Assembly (NCBI GenBank): GCA_963969365.1
Contig: OZ017752.1
Span: forward strand, 1,054,001-1,118,000
Reading direction: 5' to 3'
Source of the DNA: Asterochloris sp. CNOR1
Lineage: Eukaryota; Chlorophyta; Trebouxiophyceae; Trebouxiales; Trebouxiaceae
DNA: 64,000 bases
Each line of letters opens with the position of its first letter. Position 1 is the stretch's first letter. Under the pieces are notes generated by a model, which saw nothing but the letters and a program-made list of their open reading frames with translations, was not told the origin of the DNA and searched no databases. The translations under genes and the position numbers were made by a program. Below are positions 27,029 through 38,807 of this stretch, one piece after another.

Positions 27029-30000
27029 TCAACGCCTCTGAAAGAGGGGAGCTACAAATTTGAAGGCGAGGGATCCAGCCAGGCGAAGAGCTAAGACCCA
27101 GCAGAATACAATAAGCACAGCGTACCTGCAGGCACACACAACAGTTGAATGCGTCACACTGTGCAGGCTTGCTAAACCTTGTGCTGCAACTCCATGCACT
27201 CACAGATCGTCTTCGCTCAACTTGGTGGTGGCTGAACTCACCACTCGAAGGAGGTTTTGTACCCAAAGTAAGATGTCATGAATTGTGATACCGTCTGGGT
27301 ACGAGAGCCCCCAAAACCAGTCAGCGTTGACTGGTTGTCACCCAGCTGGCTGGCGCTAAGGGCATAGATAATCCAAGTGGTGGGCGACAGCCTGCAGACA
27401 TGGACTCGTGTAGGTAGTGTCAAGACTTGCACAACAGGCAAGCACCAAAGTTTTGGGGGTTGCAGGCTCTCAGCATAGGCAGCACCTGTTCAGCCACTTC
27501 CATCCTCGCGGCATGACTGAGTAGGGTTGCAGGAAGCCGTTGAACAACTGGAAGATCAGGGTGAGGGCTGCAAACAAAAGACAAACTCTCGGGCCAGAAG
27601 CTGGTGCCACTTGGTCTGTTGTTACATCAAATCAGTCTGGGCGGGTGTCACCAGAATACTATGTCGCGACAAGGTCACAGTAGGCATCTGTCCCATCTGG
27701 CATGAGAAGAAGCAGGTGGCAGGGCCCACCTGAGCCCAGCACAGATCCCAGCTGCTGGTTGGGAGTGATGACTGCCAGCGTCTGCCCCAGAAATGTGAAC
27801 AGTGCAAGGGACAGCAGAAAGACAAGACTGAAGAAAAAGAACTTAGCAGCTCTGCACAACCACAGAAGCACTGCTTGCTGTGCTATTTTGATGCCAACGA
27901 TAAGCATGCTGGCAGGATACCCTGACGAGATGTGCCAAGAAGCAGACTCACGTGGCCTCATACCCAATCATAAAGAATGAGATTGGCATGAAGAGGAACT
28001 GCAGCGCAGAAAGTAAGCACAGTGGCCTGCCATGCCCATGGTGCTCATCATTCATCTGCATGGAAAGCTTGCTCAACGCTCAAGGTTGGCTGACCGTCTG
28101 GACAATGAGGTAGGGAATTTCCACGACTCCAGCTGCCAGGCTATAGGGCCCAGGAGCGTAAGTCGATGATGCCCGCTCCCTGCAGCCATGTTGGGAACAG
28201 CTCTGACATGAGACCCAGCCCAGCACAGACGGGTCAACGTTGTGCAGGTCAGTCACATTTAGCATAGCCCACCTGTAGAACACGGCCCGCTCAGCAGCCA
28301 TGATTGGCTGGACGCTGTTCATGTTGGACATGCCAACAAATGAGGTGCATGAGTAGATGACGCCTGCACCCCACCAGCAGTTATCCCACCCCATGAGGCA
28401 CCACGCTTGATAAGAATGTGCCATCCTCAACGCAGCAGTCAAAGCTGGGTCTGTAAGCTCTCAAACCCACCCAACACATTCTGCACGGTGCCTGCAGATA
28501 AAACAGGACCCATATCATCACCGCACACAAATGAGGACCAGCTCAGTAGCGCTTCTGAAGAGCATCCAGCACCAACAACGCACCAATGCTCCAGGAGGCC
28601 ACCCGTCCCTGGTGCAGATACCTACAGCAGAGGCACACAGAAGCCATTAGCACCAGCAAGCTCAGGCAGCTAGTATGCGAACTACTGTCTATTGCAGCAT
28701 TGTGTCTGGCATGCTGCACAACGACAGCACACTTGGGCAGGCACTGGTATGCCTGATGCGCAGCTGCAGCACGGCTCACATGGAACCATAGAAGAGGCTT
28801 ATGATAGCTGTCATGAAGTATCTCACAAGGTTGTAGGCCGGTGAGCGCCTGCAGGCAGGCAGGGTGTCACACTTCAGCGGCCTGAAGATCGATGCAACAC
28901 ATGCGACCGGCACCAGCTTCCCACCAGTAGCAGATGAACCACTTGCGAGTGCACTCCCTGCACTGGACACCAAAGCTTGCAGCAAACTCTGAGCCCAGGG
29001 TCAGTGGCTGATGCTGCTGGCGACACTCTGCTGCTAGACGCTGGGCCTCGACAGCGGTCTCCTTGGACAGCTCACTGTCCTGCAGGTCAAAAAGTCCATT
29101 ATAGTTGCGGTCACACTGCTTGCACCAGTGTGCCATGCTACGCTGCTGGCACCAAGCTCAAGCCACCAAATGCTAAGCTCTCTCCCAACCAATGCTCAAG
29201 CCGCAAGAGGCAAGTGCTGTCCTCACCTGTGCAGCGTCGTCTCGTTAACTGGCTTTACATTGTGTGGCTGAACAGTGTTTTGAAGGCATCTGCACACACC
29301 TTGTACAGCTGAGGGAAGTCATGACCAGCAGCCTTGATGCGATTGCTGGTTGCCCCCCCAGTGACCTCCAGCATCCCTGCAGGTACAGCACAGTCACTTG
29401 ACAGCCTTCGGAGGTCTTGCTAGAATATTCTGACCTACAGAGGGCAATACACGCCAAATCAGGACCTGAGGTTCGCTCCGGTTTGCAATGGCAGGAGTGC
29501 TGAAGGGCAATGGGAACAGTCAAGGCAGTGGTGCTCTGCAAACCCACAGGTGGCAGGGTTGTAGCCAGGGGCAATCTTTGCCACGCCTGGCTGCGCCTCT
29601 AGGTAGCGAATCAGTTCGCAGCTCTCATAGCCCAGTGTGCCAAAATATGTCATCTGCAAGAGGAGGTCACAATGCTGCTGCAAGTCAGAGCTGATGTAGT
29701 AAGGTAAGGAATATGCGTGGCATCAATGCTGACAAGATTGATCAATGCAGAGCTCTGCCGCCGCAGAGATCTGCGGCATTTGGCAGCGTGAGCAATATGG
29801 CGACTGCATGCTCACCCTGCCACCCCGCTGAAGCAGCACCTGCAGAAATGGAGAGATTCAATTTGGTGCCAGCAATCACAGGACCCTGTGCTTCACTTGG
29901 CCTCACCAGGCTGCCAGACTCATCACAATGCTGATCACAAACAACAACTGTGCAAAGGTCGCTCTTACATGAAGCATGCTCCCTTACCAAAGCATCAAAG

Positions 30001-33000
30001 GCTTCAAAAATCTCAATGCTGGGCTGATGAATTGTGACAACCACTGTACGCCCGTTCCTGGCTGTGTTTTTGACCGCCCTTATCACCACAGCTGCAGCCC
30101 TCGCATCCAGCCCTGCACATGGCATGTCATTCTTCAAAACATGCAAGCTTCTTGGTCGGATTTCAAGCAGGCCGTAGAGCTAGAAAGCCTTCACCTGAGG
30201 TTGGCTCATCCATGAACACTACGGAGGGGTTTGCAACCTGCAGGGTTGCAGCAGTGAGACTGCCCTTCCAAAGCTTGCACTGAGAACCACCATCAGCGAT
30301 ACATGCAGGTGGTCTGCACAAGATTGGAGCATAACGGGACAGCACCCTGCATCCTCTGCAGTACATTAGTATCAGCCTGGCACTTTGCAGGTACCCACCA
30401 TCTCAACAGCAATACTGAGGCGTTTGCGCTCCTGGACGCTCAGGCCGCTGAGCTTAGGAATGCCCACCATCTTGTTCTGAATGGGGTTCAGTTCCACAAT
30501 GTCCAACACCTGCAGGGCAGAGGGACTCAGCATGGTTCCTTCACTTGCGCCGAGGCAGCAGCTGAATCAACATCTGGCCTGAGCACAGGCACAGCATGTG
30601 CATTGGAGCAGGCAAGTCACACACAGAGCAGTTTGTCTGCAGTGATCAGCAGGAGGACCCTGTCAATGGAGCCTCACCTCTTCCACGTAGGCCTTGACCT
30701 GGTGCTGTGTGACCTCCCTGGGCAGGCGCAGACGAGCGCTGAACATAAGAGCTTCGCGCACTGTGGCCTGCAGAGAAAAGCCAAGTCTTGCTGCACAAGC
30801 TCTGGGACTGTGCATGTTCAGGCCAGGCTGGCTGCACTTGCAGCGCCTTGCAGCACTGCAGGCCGCTTCCCTGGTAAGGAGTGCCAGGACATGCCTTGGT
30901 AAGCCCACCTGGGGAGAATGGATATCATTCTGCTCTACATCTGCAGGCAGATGTGTGCAGTTTGGGTATTCTAGCACAGCACTGTGTGGCAGCAACGAAA
31001 GTGCAGGACAGCCTCTGCAGAGCGGTGCCGCATGAGCAGATTATGCAGGCCCTCACAGCCAACCACGCGGCTCCAGGTGCGCTGCTCTTTGGGGTGTCCA
31101 TTCACAAGGATGTTGCCTGTGATGATGCCCTGTGTCTTGCGCCCTGCAGTATCACAGCATTCATGCAAGATAGCTGGAAATCATTGCCAATGTTTGTGGC
31201 CAGGAAGGCGCTCATGGAAAGGCAACCTGAAAAGGACTCACCAGCAATCACATCCATCCTGCGGCGCATGCACAACACAAAGTCAGCTGTGGGCATGGAC
31301 GTCTTCATTTTTCCAAGCATCTTTACAATAGATGCACTCCGCTTGCCGCTGTGCATTCAGGTACCAGGGAGCCAGCTTACAGGGTCGTCTTGCCGGCTCC
31401 TGAACCTCCCATGAGCGCTGTGAGTACCCCGGGCTTGGCGTAGCCTGTCAGCCCCTTCAGCAGCTCAAGCTTGCCAGCTGTGTCAACTTGGCCTTTCTCT
31501 GGCTTGGCCTTCTTTTCACCCTTCTTCTTGCCACCGGGCGCATCCACATAATAGTGCAGGTCCTCAAACACCTGCAGTAGGCAGACAGGCAGGAAGCTCG
31601 CATCTGACTGCCCCCCAGTCACATTGTATCTCTGTGCTGACGCTCGTGTTGCAAAAAGCGCTTTTGTATGCTGCTGCAGACCATTTGCAGGTTTGCAGCG
31701 CGGGCTGGGTGTGAAAGGTTTGTGCAAGCAGCTGCTCGCACCAGCGAAACAGGGAGGAAGGGCAGACTGGTGGACACGGTTTTGGTGGGCCCCCCCGCTG
31801 CCCCTGAGCCAGCCTCAGCCTCCTCCACTGTCTTGACAGGCGTAGCCAGACGCATTGCTGCAGGCAGTGTGAGCTTTCTGATTTGGAGCAGTGTAGTACC
31901 CAGCATTATTTCATGCTGAACTGCCAGAGGTCATCTCACAGCTGCAAGGCTGCTCTGGATGGGCAGCTTCAATGGCTGGTCTGAGCTGCCGCCACATGCA
32001 TCAAGCTGTGATGTGCAGATGCAGGGGAGCATACATGATGCAAATCCGCAGATGGCACAGGACTGCATGGCGAGTCTGCAGGAAGCTGCACCCAAACAGC
32101 CCCTGTTGAGGGGCCTATGAGCTGACACAACAGTAGTGGTCACTGCGCATGAGTGCTGACCGCGCAGAGAAAAGGTCTTGCGGCGCTGCAGCGTGCCGGA
32201 GGCAGCCTGGGTGCCATTGTCCATGCTGGGTCGGGGCTTCTCAGGGTTGATGTATGCCAGCGAGAAGGTGGTGAGGGTGGTCAGGAGCAGCCAGAAACCC
32301 CACTGGTACCCGATGCCAATCCAGATCCTGAGGCAATGGCGGCATGGCTGTGGGGGATTGAAGCCAATGCACTTGACTAGCTGGGTACCTGAAGACCCCA
32401 TGGTCCCCATTGCGCTAAGTGGTGACTTGATATCCACGACCCATGGCCAGACAAGGAGGCTGCTGCACATGCAACTTGGAGAAAGATCGGTAGCTGGCGG
32501 TAGCAAAGACCGCACATGCTTGTTGTGGAGCCAGAAGCAGAGCCTCTAAACCCTTCCCAGCGAGGCTCACCACTTGCGGTCTGTGTAGAAGTCAAAACTC
32601 TGCAGAGCTTCTTGGCCCACAGTGTTGCCTGTGGGGTCAGCAGCATCATTGGGCTCCCTCCAGCTGGGGCCTGTCATCTCATTGATGACCATAGCCCTCA
32701 GAGAATAGGAGAAAGGGGAAATCCAGTATGCCCTGCAGGAGGGGGGACGCCTTACCTGGCGCTGCTGTGCAGGTAACAGGTCAATGCATCTTGCACCGCA
32801 GAGCAGGTGCAAGCATGACGCCTTTCCGGAATGAAGGTCTGCAGCAGCACACAATAGCATCTACCATGCTCACCAGATGTACCAAGGGTGGATGGAGCCC
32901 CGCACGATGGTGAAACCACTGCAACATGGAGACATGGCTGCACCTGAGAAGGTCATGTAAGCAAGGCAGTCTCTTTGCCTCTGCTCTGCTGCAGGCACAT

Positions 33001-36000
33001 CAGGGGCACAGCTTTACCTGGTGATGATGAGGCAGAGGAGAAGGATGGAGGCTGCAGGGCACACAGGAAATATGTCAGCATGACATGCTATGCAACCCTC
33101 TCTCTCACCTTGTCAGGGCTTTGCAGACCTGTCAAGATGTGCTTGAGCATGCTCACCGCTGGCCATGGCGCTGACCATGTTTGGCACAGTGCAGGCAATA
33201 AACCGCATGATGGCTCCCATACTGAGGGCGTTGGAGAAACAGATCTGCAGGCAGAGATGCAAGAGGCTGCAGCACGCACCAGACTGTCACACATGTTCTC
33301 TGATGCTCAGAGACGCAGCAGTGCAACATCGCAGAGCAGGAGACAGCTGGCCTGCTGACCAGAAGGAAGGTGAAATAGTACCCTGCCTCCCGCTCATAGT
33401 TCACCTGCACGGGGCAGGCTGCCTCTGTCGCTGCGCAAGATGCGTGTATTGTGCAGAAGCGGGTTGGGCAAGCCCCTTGCGCCTGAGCTGCAGCAGTATG
33501 CAGACAAGTTGCACAAGTGGCACGTTTGTACACAGCAGACTTACGATGAAGTATACTATGCACGAGTATACTATAGACTCCACAGCCACAAAAGGAATCT
33601 GCATGCAGCATGAAAAAAAGCGCTGACACAGATGGAAAGCAGCAAGACAGCATCTGCAGCAGCAAGGCTTGTTGCTGCTTGAACAGATTCTGCCAGCAAA
33701 ACGACATGAGAGCATGGAGCTGCCGAATAAGGCAAAAGCAAGGTAGTCACGTGAGTGATGGCCATGGCGTAGGCATACACTCCAGGAGCGAAAAACCTGG
33801 AGTCTCGCTGCTTGTAGAACACTCTGCAGCAGCAGGGAAGAGCTTTGTTCAGCCTGTTGATGTCACAGGTGAAGTTTGGCTGCTCAACAGAGCACAGCAG
33901 CATCACAGCCCAGATCTGCAGCAGCACAGGCTGGAAAATTGTAGATGCTGAGCTGGACTGACTGCCGCGCACCCCCTGGACATGAGTGTCGTGGCGAGCT
34001 GTGGCATGGCCCCCATGGAGATGAACATGATGCTGAGGAAGCTGACTCCAAAGAAGGAACGCGCCCCGGTCGTAGTCTTGGCAGTGCCGCCAAACAGGGA
34101 ACCAATGATCAAACCCATGACAATGACCTGCAGCAGGATGCTAGTTGTCAGGCTGCGTGAGGAAGAAGCTTTCCTTCCTCAAGCGGGCAGGTCACACAGG
34201 TGGAGCACGCTGCCTTTCGGCCCAGCAGCTTGTGCAGCACACCAGGTGTAGGCCCAAGATGAGTGATGATGCACCCAAAGGATCCAGGGTGCGCCACCCA
34301 TGTGCGTGATAGGGCTCACCTGGATCATCCTGATTGTAACCAGTGCCGTGTCCCGCTTGGCCAGCTTGAACTGCCGCTTGAACACAATGGTAAGGCCCTC
34401 AAGCCAGGAAATGGCGTACTGCTGGGTGGGCAGCGCCTTGGGGTGACCATCTTCCCTGCAGGAGCAGGCCAGGTTCCATGAAACTTGACAGCATGCCGGC
34501 CATGCCCCATCATGCACAGGAGTCGCACTTGTGGGCAGACGAGGTTGCAGGCACTGGAGCCCATGCTCAACGCAGTGGGGTGCGTCAAGGGAGGGAAATG
34601 AGCTTCAGTGCATAACATAGAGGGCTTTGCGTCATTGATGGCAGCGCATGAGGCAGCAGCTCTCCTGAGCTGCTGCAAGACAGAGCCTGCGTCTCAAGGA
34701 GGAGTCTGGTGCACAGTCAGTAGCTGATGTGCTCACTTCCTGAAAGGATGCTTGTCCAGCTGCTCCCGCATGGCTTGCCCAAATTGTGTGGCCCTGAAGG
34801 CGTCACACATCTCGCTGACGGACACCATCAGCTCCTGTGTCCATCTTCCAGCTGCAGCCAGCAGCTCCACCTCTTCTGCAGCTGAGGAGTCTGCTGCGCT
34901 TTGGCCGGTCTGCAGGCGGGCCTGGCTCTGCGTCTTTGGAGGGGGAGGCTGCAGGCCCTTGCGCCTGCGCAGATCTGGACTGGAGAACAGGACTTGGCCT
35001 GCATGGCACCATGTAACACACTCAGCTCCTGCCAGCCTGGCCATGGGTTTGCGGCACTCTTGTTTCGCACCCAGCTAGGGGGGTGTTACATGCACATGCA
35101 GACCGACTGACTGTACGCCTGGTGTAGAGCTCTGGTGTAGACGACAGAGGAAAGCACCAGAGCTTTTCATCAAGCTCACCCTTGGGGGTGGAGACTTCCT
35201 GCAGGAAGCTGGCTGGGTCCTTGCGGACAGGGCAGGGGAAGCCCAGCTGCGCAAAGAAGGGCATGGCCTCCCCAACTGGCCCGTGGAAGCAGACCTGCCT
35301 GCAAAGAGGCAGTCATCCCAGACCAAGCTGCGCAAAAGGCTATTTCTAGGCAGTGTTGGGCTGCACTACTGCTGATGAAGCGCTGGTCTGCTGGCTGCTC
35401 AAGGCAAGCAGCCCACAGCTGCTTCCAAGTCAGTCATCACAGCCAGCTCGCAGGGGACGGGGCCAGCCCTGGACGCAGCATGCAGGCGATGCAGGGTGAC
35501 AGGCTGTCAAGCGCTCTCTAGTCTCACCCATCTGTCAGCAGCAGCAGGTCGTCAAAGAGGTGCATGACCTCGGGCGCCGGCTGCAGAAGCGACACCACCA
35601 GGGTGCTCTTCAGCATGTGCGCCGCCATGATCAGAAATTCACACACGCTGTAGGTGGTGGCAGAATCCAGCCCGGTTGAGATGGCATCCATCAGGAGCAC
35701 ACGCTGCAACCAAGAAGAGCTTGCTGAGGCGAGCTTGTGTTACGCTTGCTCCCAGCAGATATGAGTGAAGCCAAGCTCACAGGCGAGCTTCTCACTGCAC
35801 AGGTGTGGCTAGCTGAGCTGGAACTGCAGTACTGTCCATGAGATGAAGCTGTGGAAGCAATGGGGCAGCTGGGAGCACCCACCTTTGGGCCCACCAGCAT
35901 CTCAGCAGATGTGATACGCCGCCTCTCGCCCCCAGACACACCCCTCACATAGGCATTGCCCACCTGCATGGCAGGTGAGATTGTGCTGAGTTTCGCACAC

Positions 36001-38783
36001 GATTGGCTGTGTGCACCTGTAGCCAGCATTCTGCTGCACTGGTGCGAACCCCAAGCTGAGAGGCTACAGCATGCAGAGCATGGCGTGGCCGGCCATGGAT
36101 CCTGAGTCCTGGATACACAGCAACTCCAAGGCTTACCATGGTGTCTTGGCAATTCTGCAGGCCCAGCACTCGCATCAGAACCTCCAGCTTGACAGCAGTG
36201 CCATGCACCTCTGACATCAGCCTTTCAAAATCAGCCTCAGGGTCCTCCTCCTTAGCACCAGACACTGGCTCCTGCTTGCAGGTTGGGCTCGTCAGGCGCA
36301 GCACTGGAGTAAGAATGCAAGCTGCTGCAGGTAGATCTCCCAGCTCTGGCAGGAGTGACACACACAGCTTGTGAATGCAGCCAGGGACAGATGTCCACAT
36401 CACATGCTAGAGGCAATCCTGAGCCCCAGTAGCAGCCAGGCTGCTGTCACAGTACAGAGCAGCATGCACACACATGCGATGCAGCACTGCCAGCAGCTGC
36501 AAGACACTACATGGCCTTTGAAATCATGCTTCCAGTGCATGCTGTTCAGGGGGAGTACCTTGGACTGCACAACCACAGTTGCCTGGCCACTTGCAAGCTT
36601 CTGGACAGACTTGGAAGCCCAGTCATCACCTGCAGGACATGCACCTCCAACAACTTGACTCCACATCTTGCCCGAGGCCACTCCAATCTGACATGTAGTT
36701 GAGAGCTGAAGTGGCAAATGTGCCTAAGGTTCAGCCATAGCTTCACAGTAAGGGCCAGCTGTGTCTCTACTTCAAAAACATCTCACACCTTGGGGTGTGC
36801 CAATGAAGCTGCCAGCTTCTGCCGCACTGCCGGCCGTTCCCTGCCTAAGTAGTGCTGCCTGCGACTTCTGGCGGGCCTTGCGCAGCTGCTCGGACACATC
36901 AGGCTCTTGCGGGTGGGATCCATTCTGGCACTCATATGCAAATTTCAGGGTCTCCCTGCCATGCACAGTCAGCAGAGTCAGGGCTATGATAAGCTGACGT
37001 TGGTCAGCACACCACTTTGCGCTATGGCAAGGCAATACATGCTCCTGTTTGTGAGGCATCTGAGGGACAGAGTGCGGGCAGCTACCGACTCACCGGCAGC
37101 TCAAGTTCGCAATGTGGTCATCAAACTCATCCACCAGGGCTGCAGCAAAACAAGCAACACTTAGGCAGCGTGGACCAACCATGTCACAGTGCATGGAGCA
37201 GCTAGCTAGTAGTGAGCCTAAGCACCTGCCACGTTCTGAATCACAAATTCATTGGGCCTGCACCCATTGTACTTGACATCTCCCGTCATGTGTAGGAAGC
37301 TAGACTGCCTGAGCTGCCCAGCCAGCAGCTGCAGCAGCACGCTCTTGCCGCCACCTGCATGCAGCAGGCTATGCAGTTACAGAAACACCTCCGTCTGGGA
37401 GTGCAAGGCGGTTCGCATCTAAGCATGGTCTGGCAGCAGTGGGTCAACAGCAGGGCCTGGTTTGCTGCTGGTGTGTTGTGCAGAGATGGGCCAGCTCAGG
37501 CATCCGCTCACCAGGTGGTCCCAGCAGCAGTGTCGCCCTGCCCGGCTTCAGCACACCCGAGACATTCTTGAGCACCGACATCTTCTCAGTTTTGAGGCCT
37601 CCCAAGCCAATGCACTTCTGCAGGCCAAACAGGGCAACAGCTGGTGGATCGCGCACTTGCTGGGCTGTCCGCCCCAAACACCATCACTGGTGCTCAGCAA
37701 CCTGCCCACTCAAGACAGAGTTAGCAGGCTGAGTGGATCTCTAGACCTCAGAACCACCCCCAAGGCCTTTGTCAGCAGATCTGCCCCTGGATTCCCAGCG
37801 GCATACGCACTTTGAACAAACCCACAGCCACATTTGTGAGGCTGGGGATGCTGTTGGACCCCAGCAGCGCATCAGCGTCCACGTTGATGTTGTTGTACTC
37901 GATCGTGACCTCTGGCAGGCTGACGCCTGCAGTGTGAAGTTTAGCATGAAGACAACTGGTGACGACCACGAGCTGCTGGATGCTGTCATAACAGACCATA
38001 ATCCCTCTAACAGCACATATACTGAGGTCAAGCCACAGCGGTCTATTCACAGGGTTCTCTCAAGCCCACTGGGAGGGCAACAGTCAAAATGACGGCAGGC
38101 GGCACCACTTCTCAAATGCCTTGGGCTCTACGTCATGCCTTGCCCCAGCAGGAGCACTTGCATAAGAAACTACGCACCAGTGGCCTTGCCAGCACTTGCA
38201 GCATATTCACCTGCTTCTGCCAGCCTGCGTCCCAGGTGCTCCAGGAAGGGCTCGTCCTGCTTGAGCAGCTTGCTGGCATATCGCTGCAGCTCCGGCCGAT
38301 GCAGCTTTTGTGGCCTCTTCTTGGAGTGCAGCTCCTCCTGTGCCGCACTGATGAGCTCCTGCAATCAGGCAGGCGCTTCATGTGTCATCTAGATGAAATG
38401 CAGGGATCCTGCCGCATTGGCCTGAAGGTGTGCACGAGGCCTGAGGCTGCTGTGCTGTAGCATAACCTGCACGCAACAATGATCTTGCCGCATGTCTGTT
38501 CAATCTTGGCATAGGTCACCCTGGTGCAGCGCTTCTCTTGGGGTCCGCAGGTGTCATCACGTCGGAAGGAGATTGGCATCGTCCCCAGCGGGGTCGCTGG
38601 CGTCCCGATGGTTGGGCCGTCTTCGCCCGCGGTCTGACTCTGGAGCTGCCTCAAGTCAGCATCGGGAATGGATGCCAGCACCGCCATGGTCCAAGGTTTG
38701 GCTGGGCTAATCTTTTGCTGCCCAAACTTCAGCAAGAAAGCAAGCGACTGCACATTGAGCATAGGGAGCGCTTTGCCTTTCAT
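27029..38783 (-). CDS. Full-size ABCG (PDR-type) ABC transporter
   Basis: A membrane exporter with two NBD-TMD halves in the PDR order. Start is ATG 38687 or the in-frame ATG 38783; exon 1 ends at 38467. PDR N-terminal motif [20 protein letters not shown] lies near 37900. NBD1 has Walker A GPPGGGKS split by an intron (37510/37355), [15 protein letters not shown]-like (about 36950), signature [18 protein letters not shown] (about 35900) and Walker B region [15 protein letters not shown] (about 35690). TMD1 runs from about 34400 to 32250. NBD2 has [10 protein letters not shown] (about 31390), [10 protein letters not shown] (about 30940), [17 protein letters not shown] (about 30440) and [10 protein letters not shown] (about 30200). 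TMD2 runs 28900-27029; its last exon encodes a final helix ending FQRR, as in plant PDRs. In NBD1 the usual catalytic Glu after Walker B is Ala. Plant relatives export lipids, hormones or toxic compounds; the substrate is unknown. Exon borders between these landmarks are not all resolved. Confidence 0.9.
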
Positions 38784-38807
38784 TGGTGCCTGCCATCGAA
38801 GGCTTCG
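38688..38807. promoter_or_regulatory. Shared divergent promoter region of the ABCG transporter and COX15
   Basis: The two genes start head to head. The gap between ATGs is 120 bp if the transporter starts at 38687, and only 24 bp if it starts at 38783, so both core promoters and 5' UTRs must overlap. I see no clear TATA box. Confidence 0.55.
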
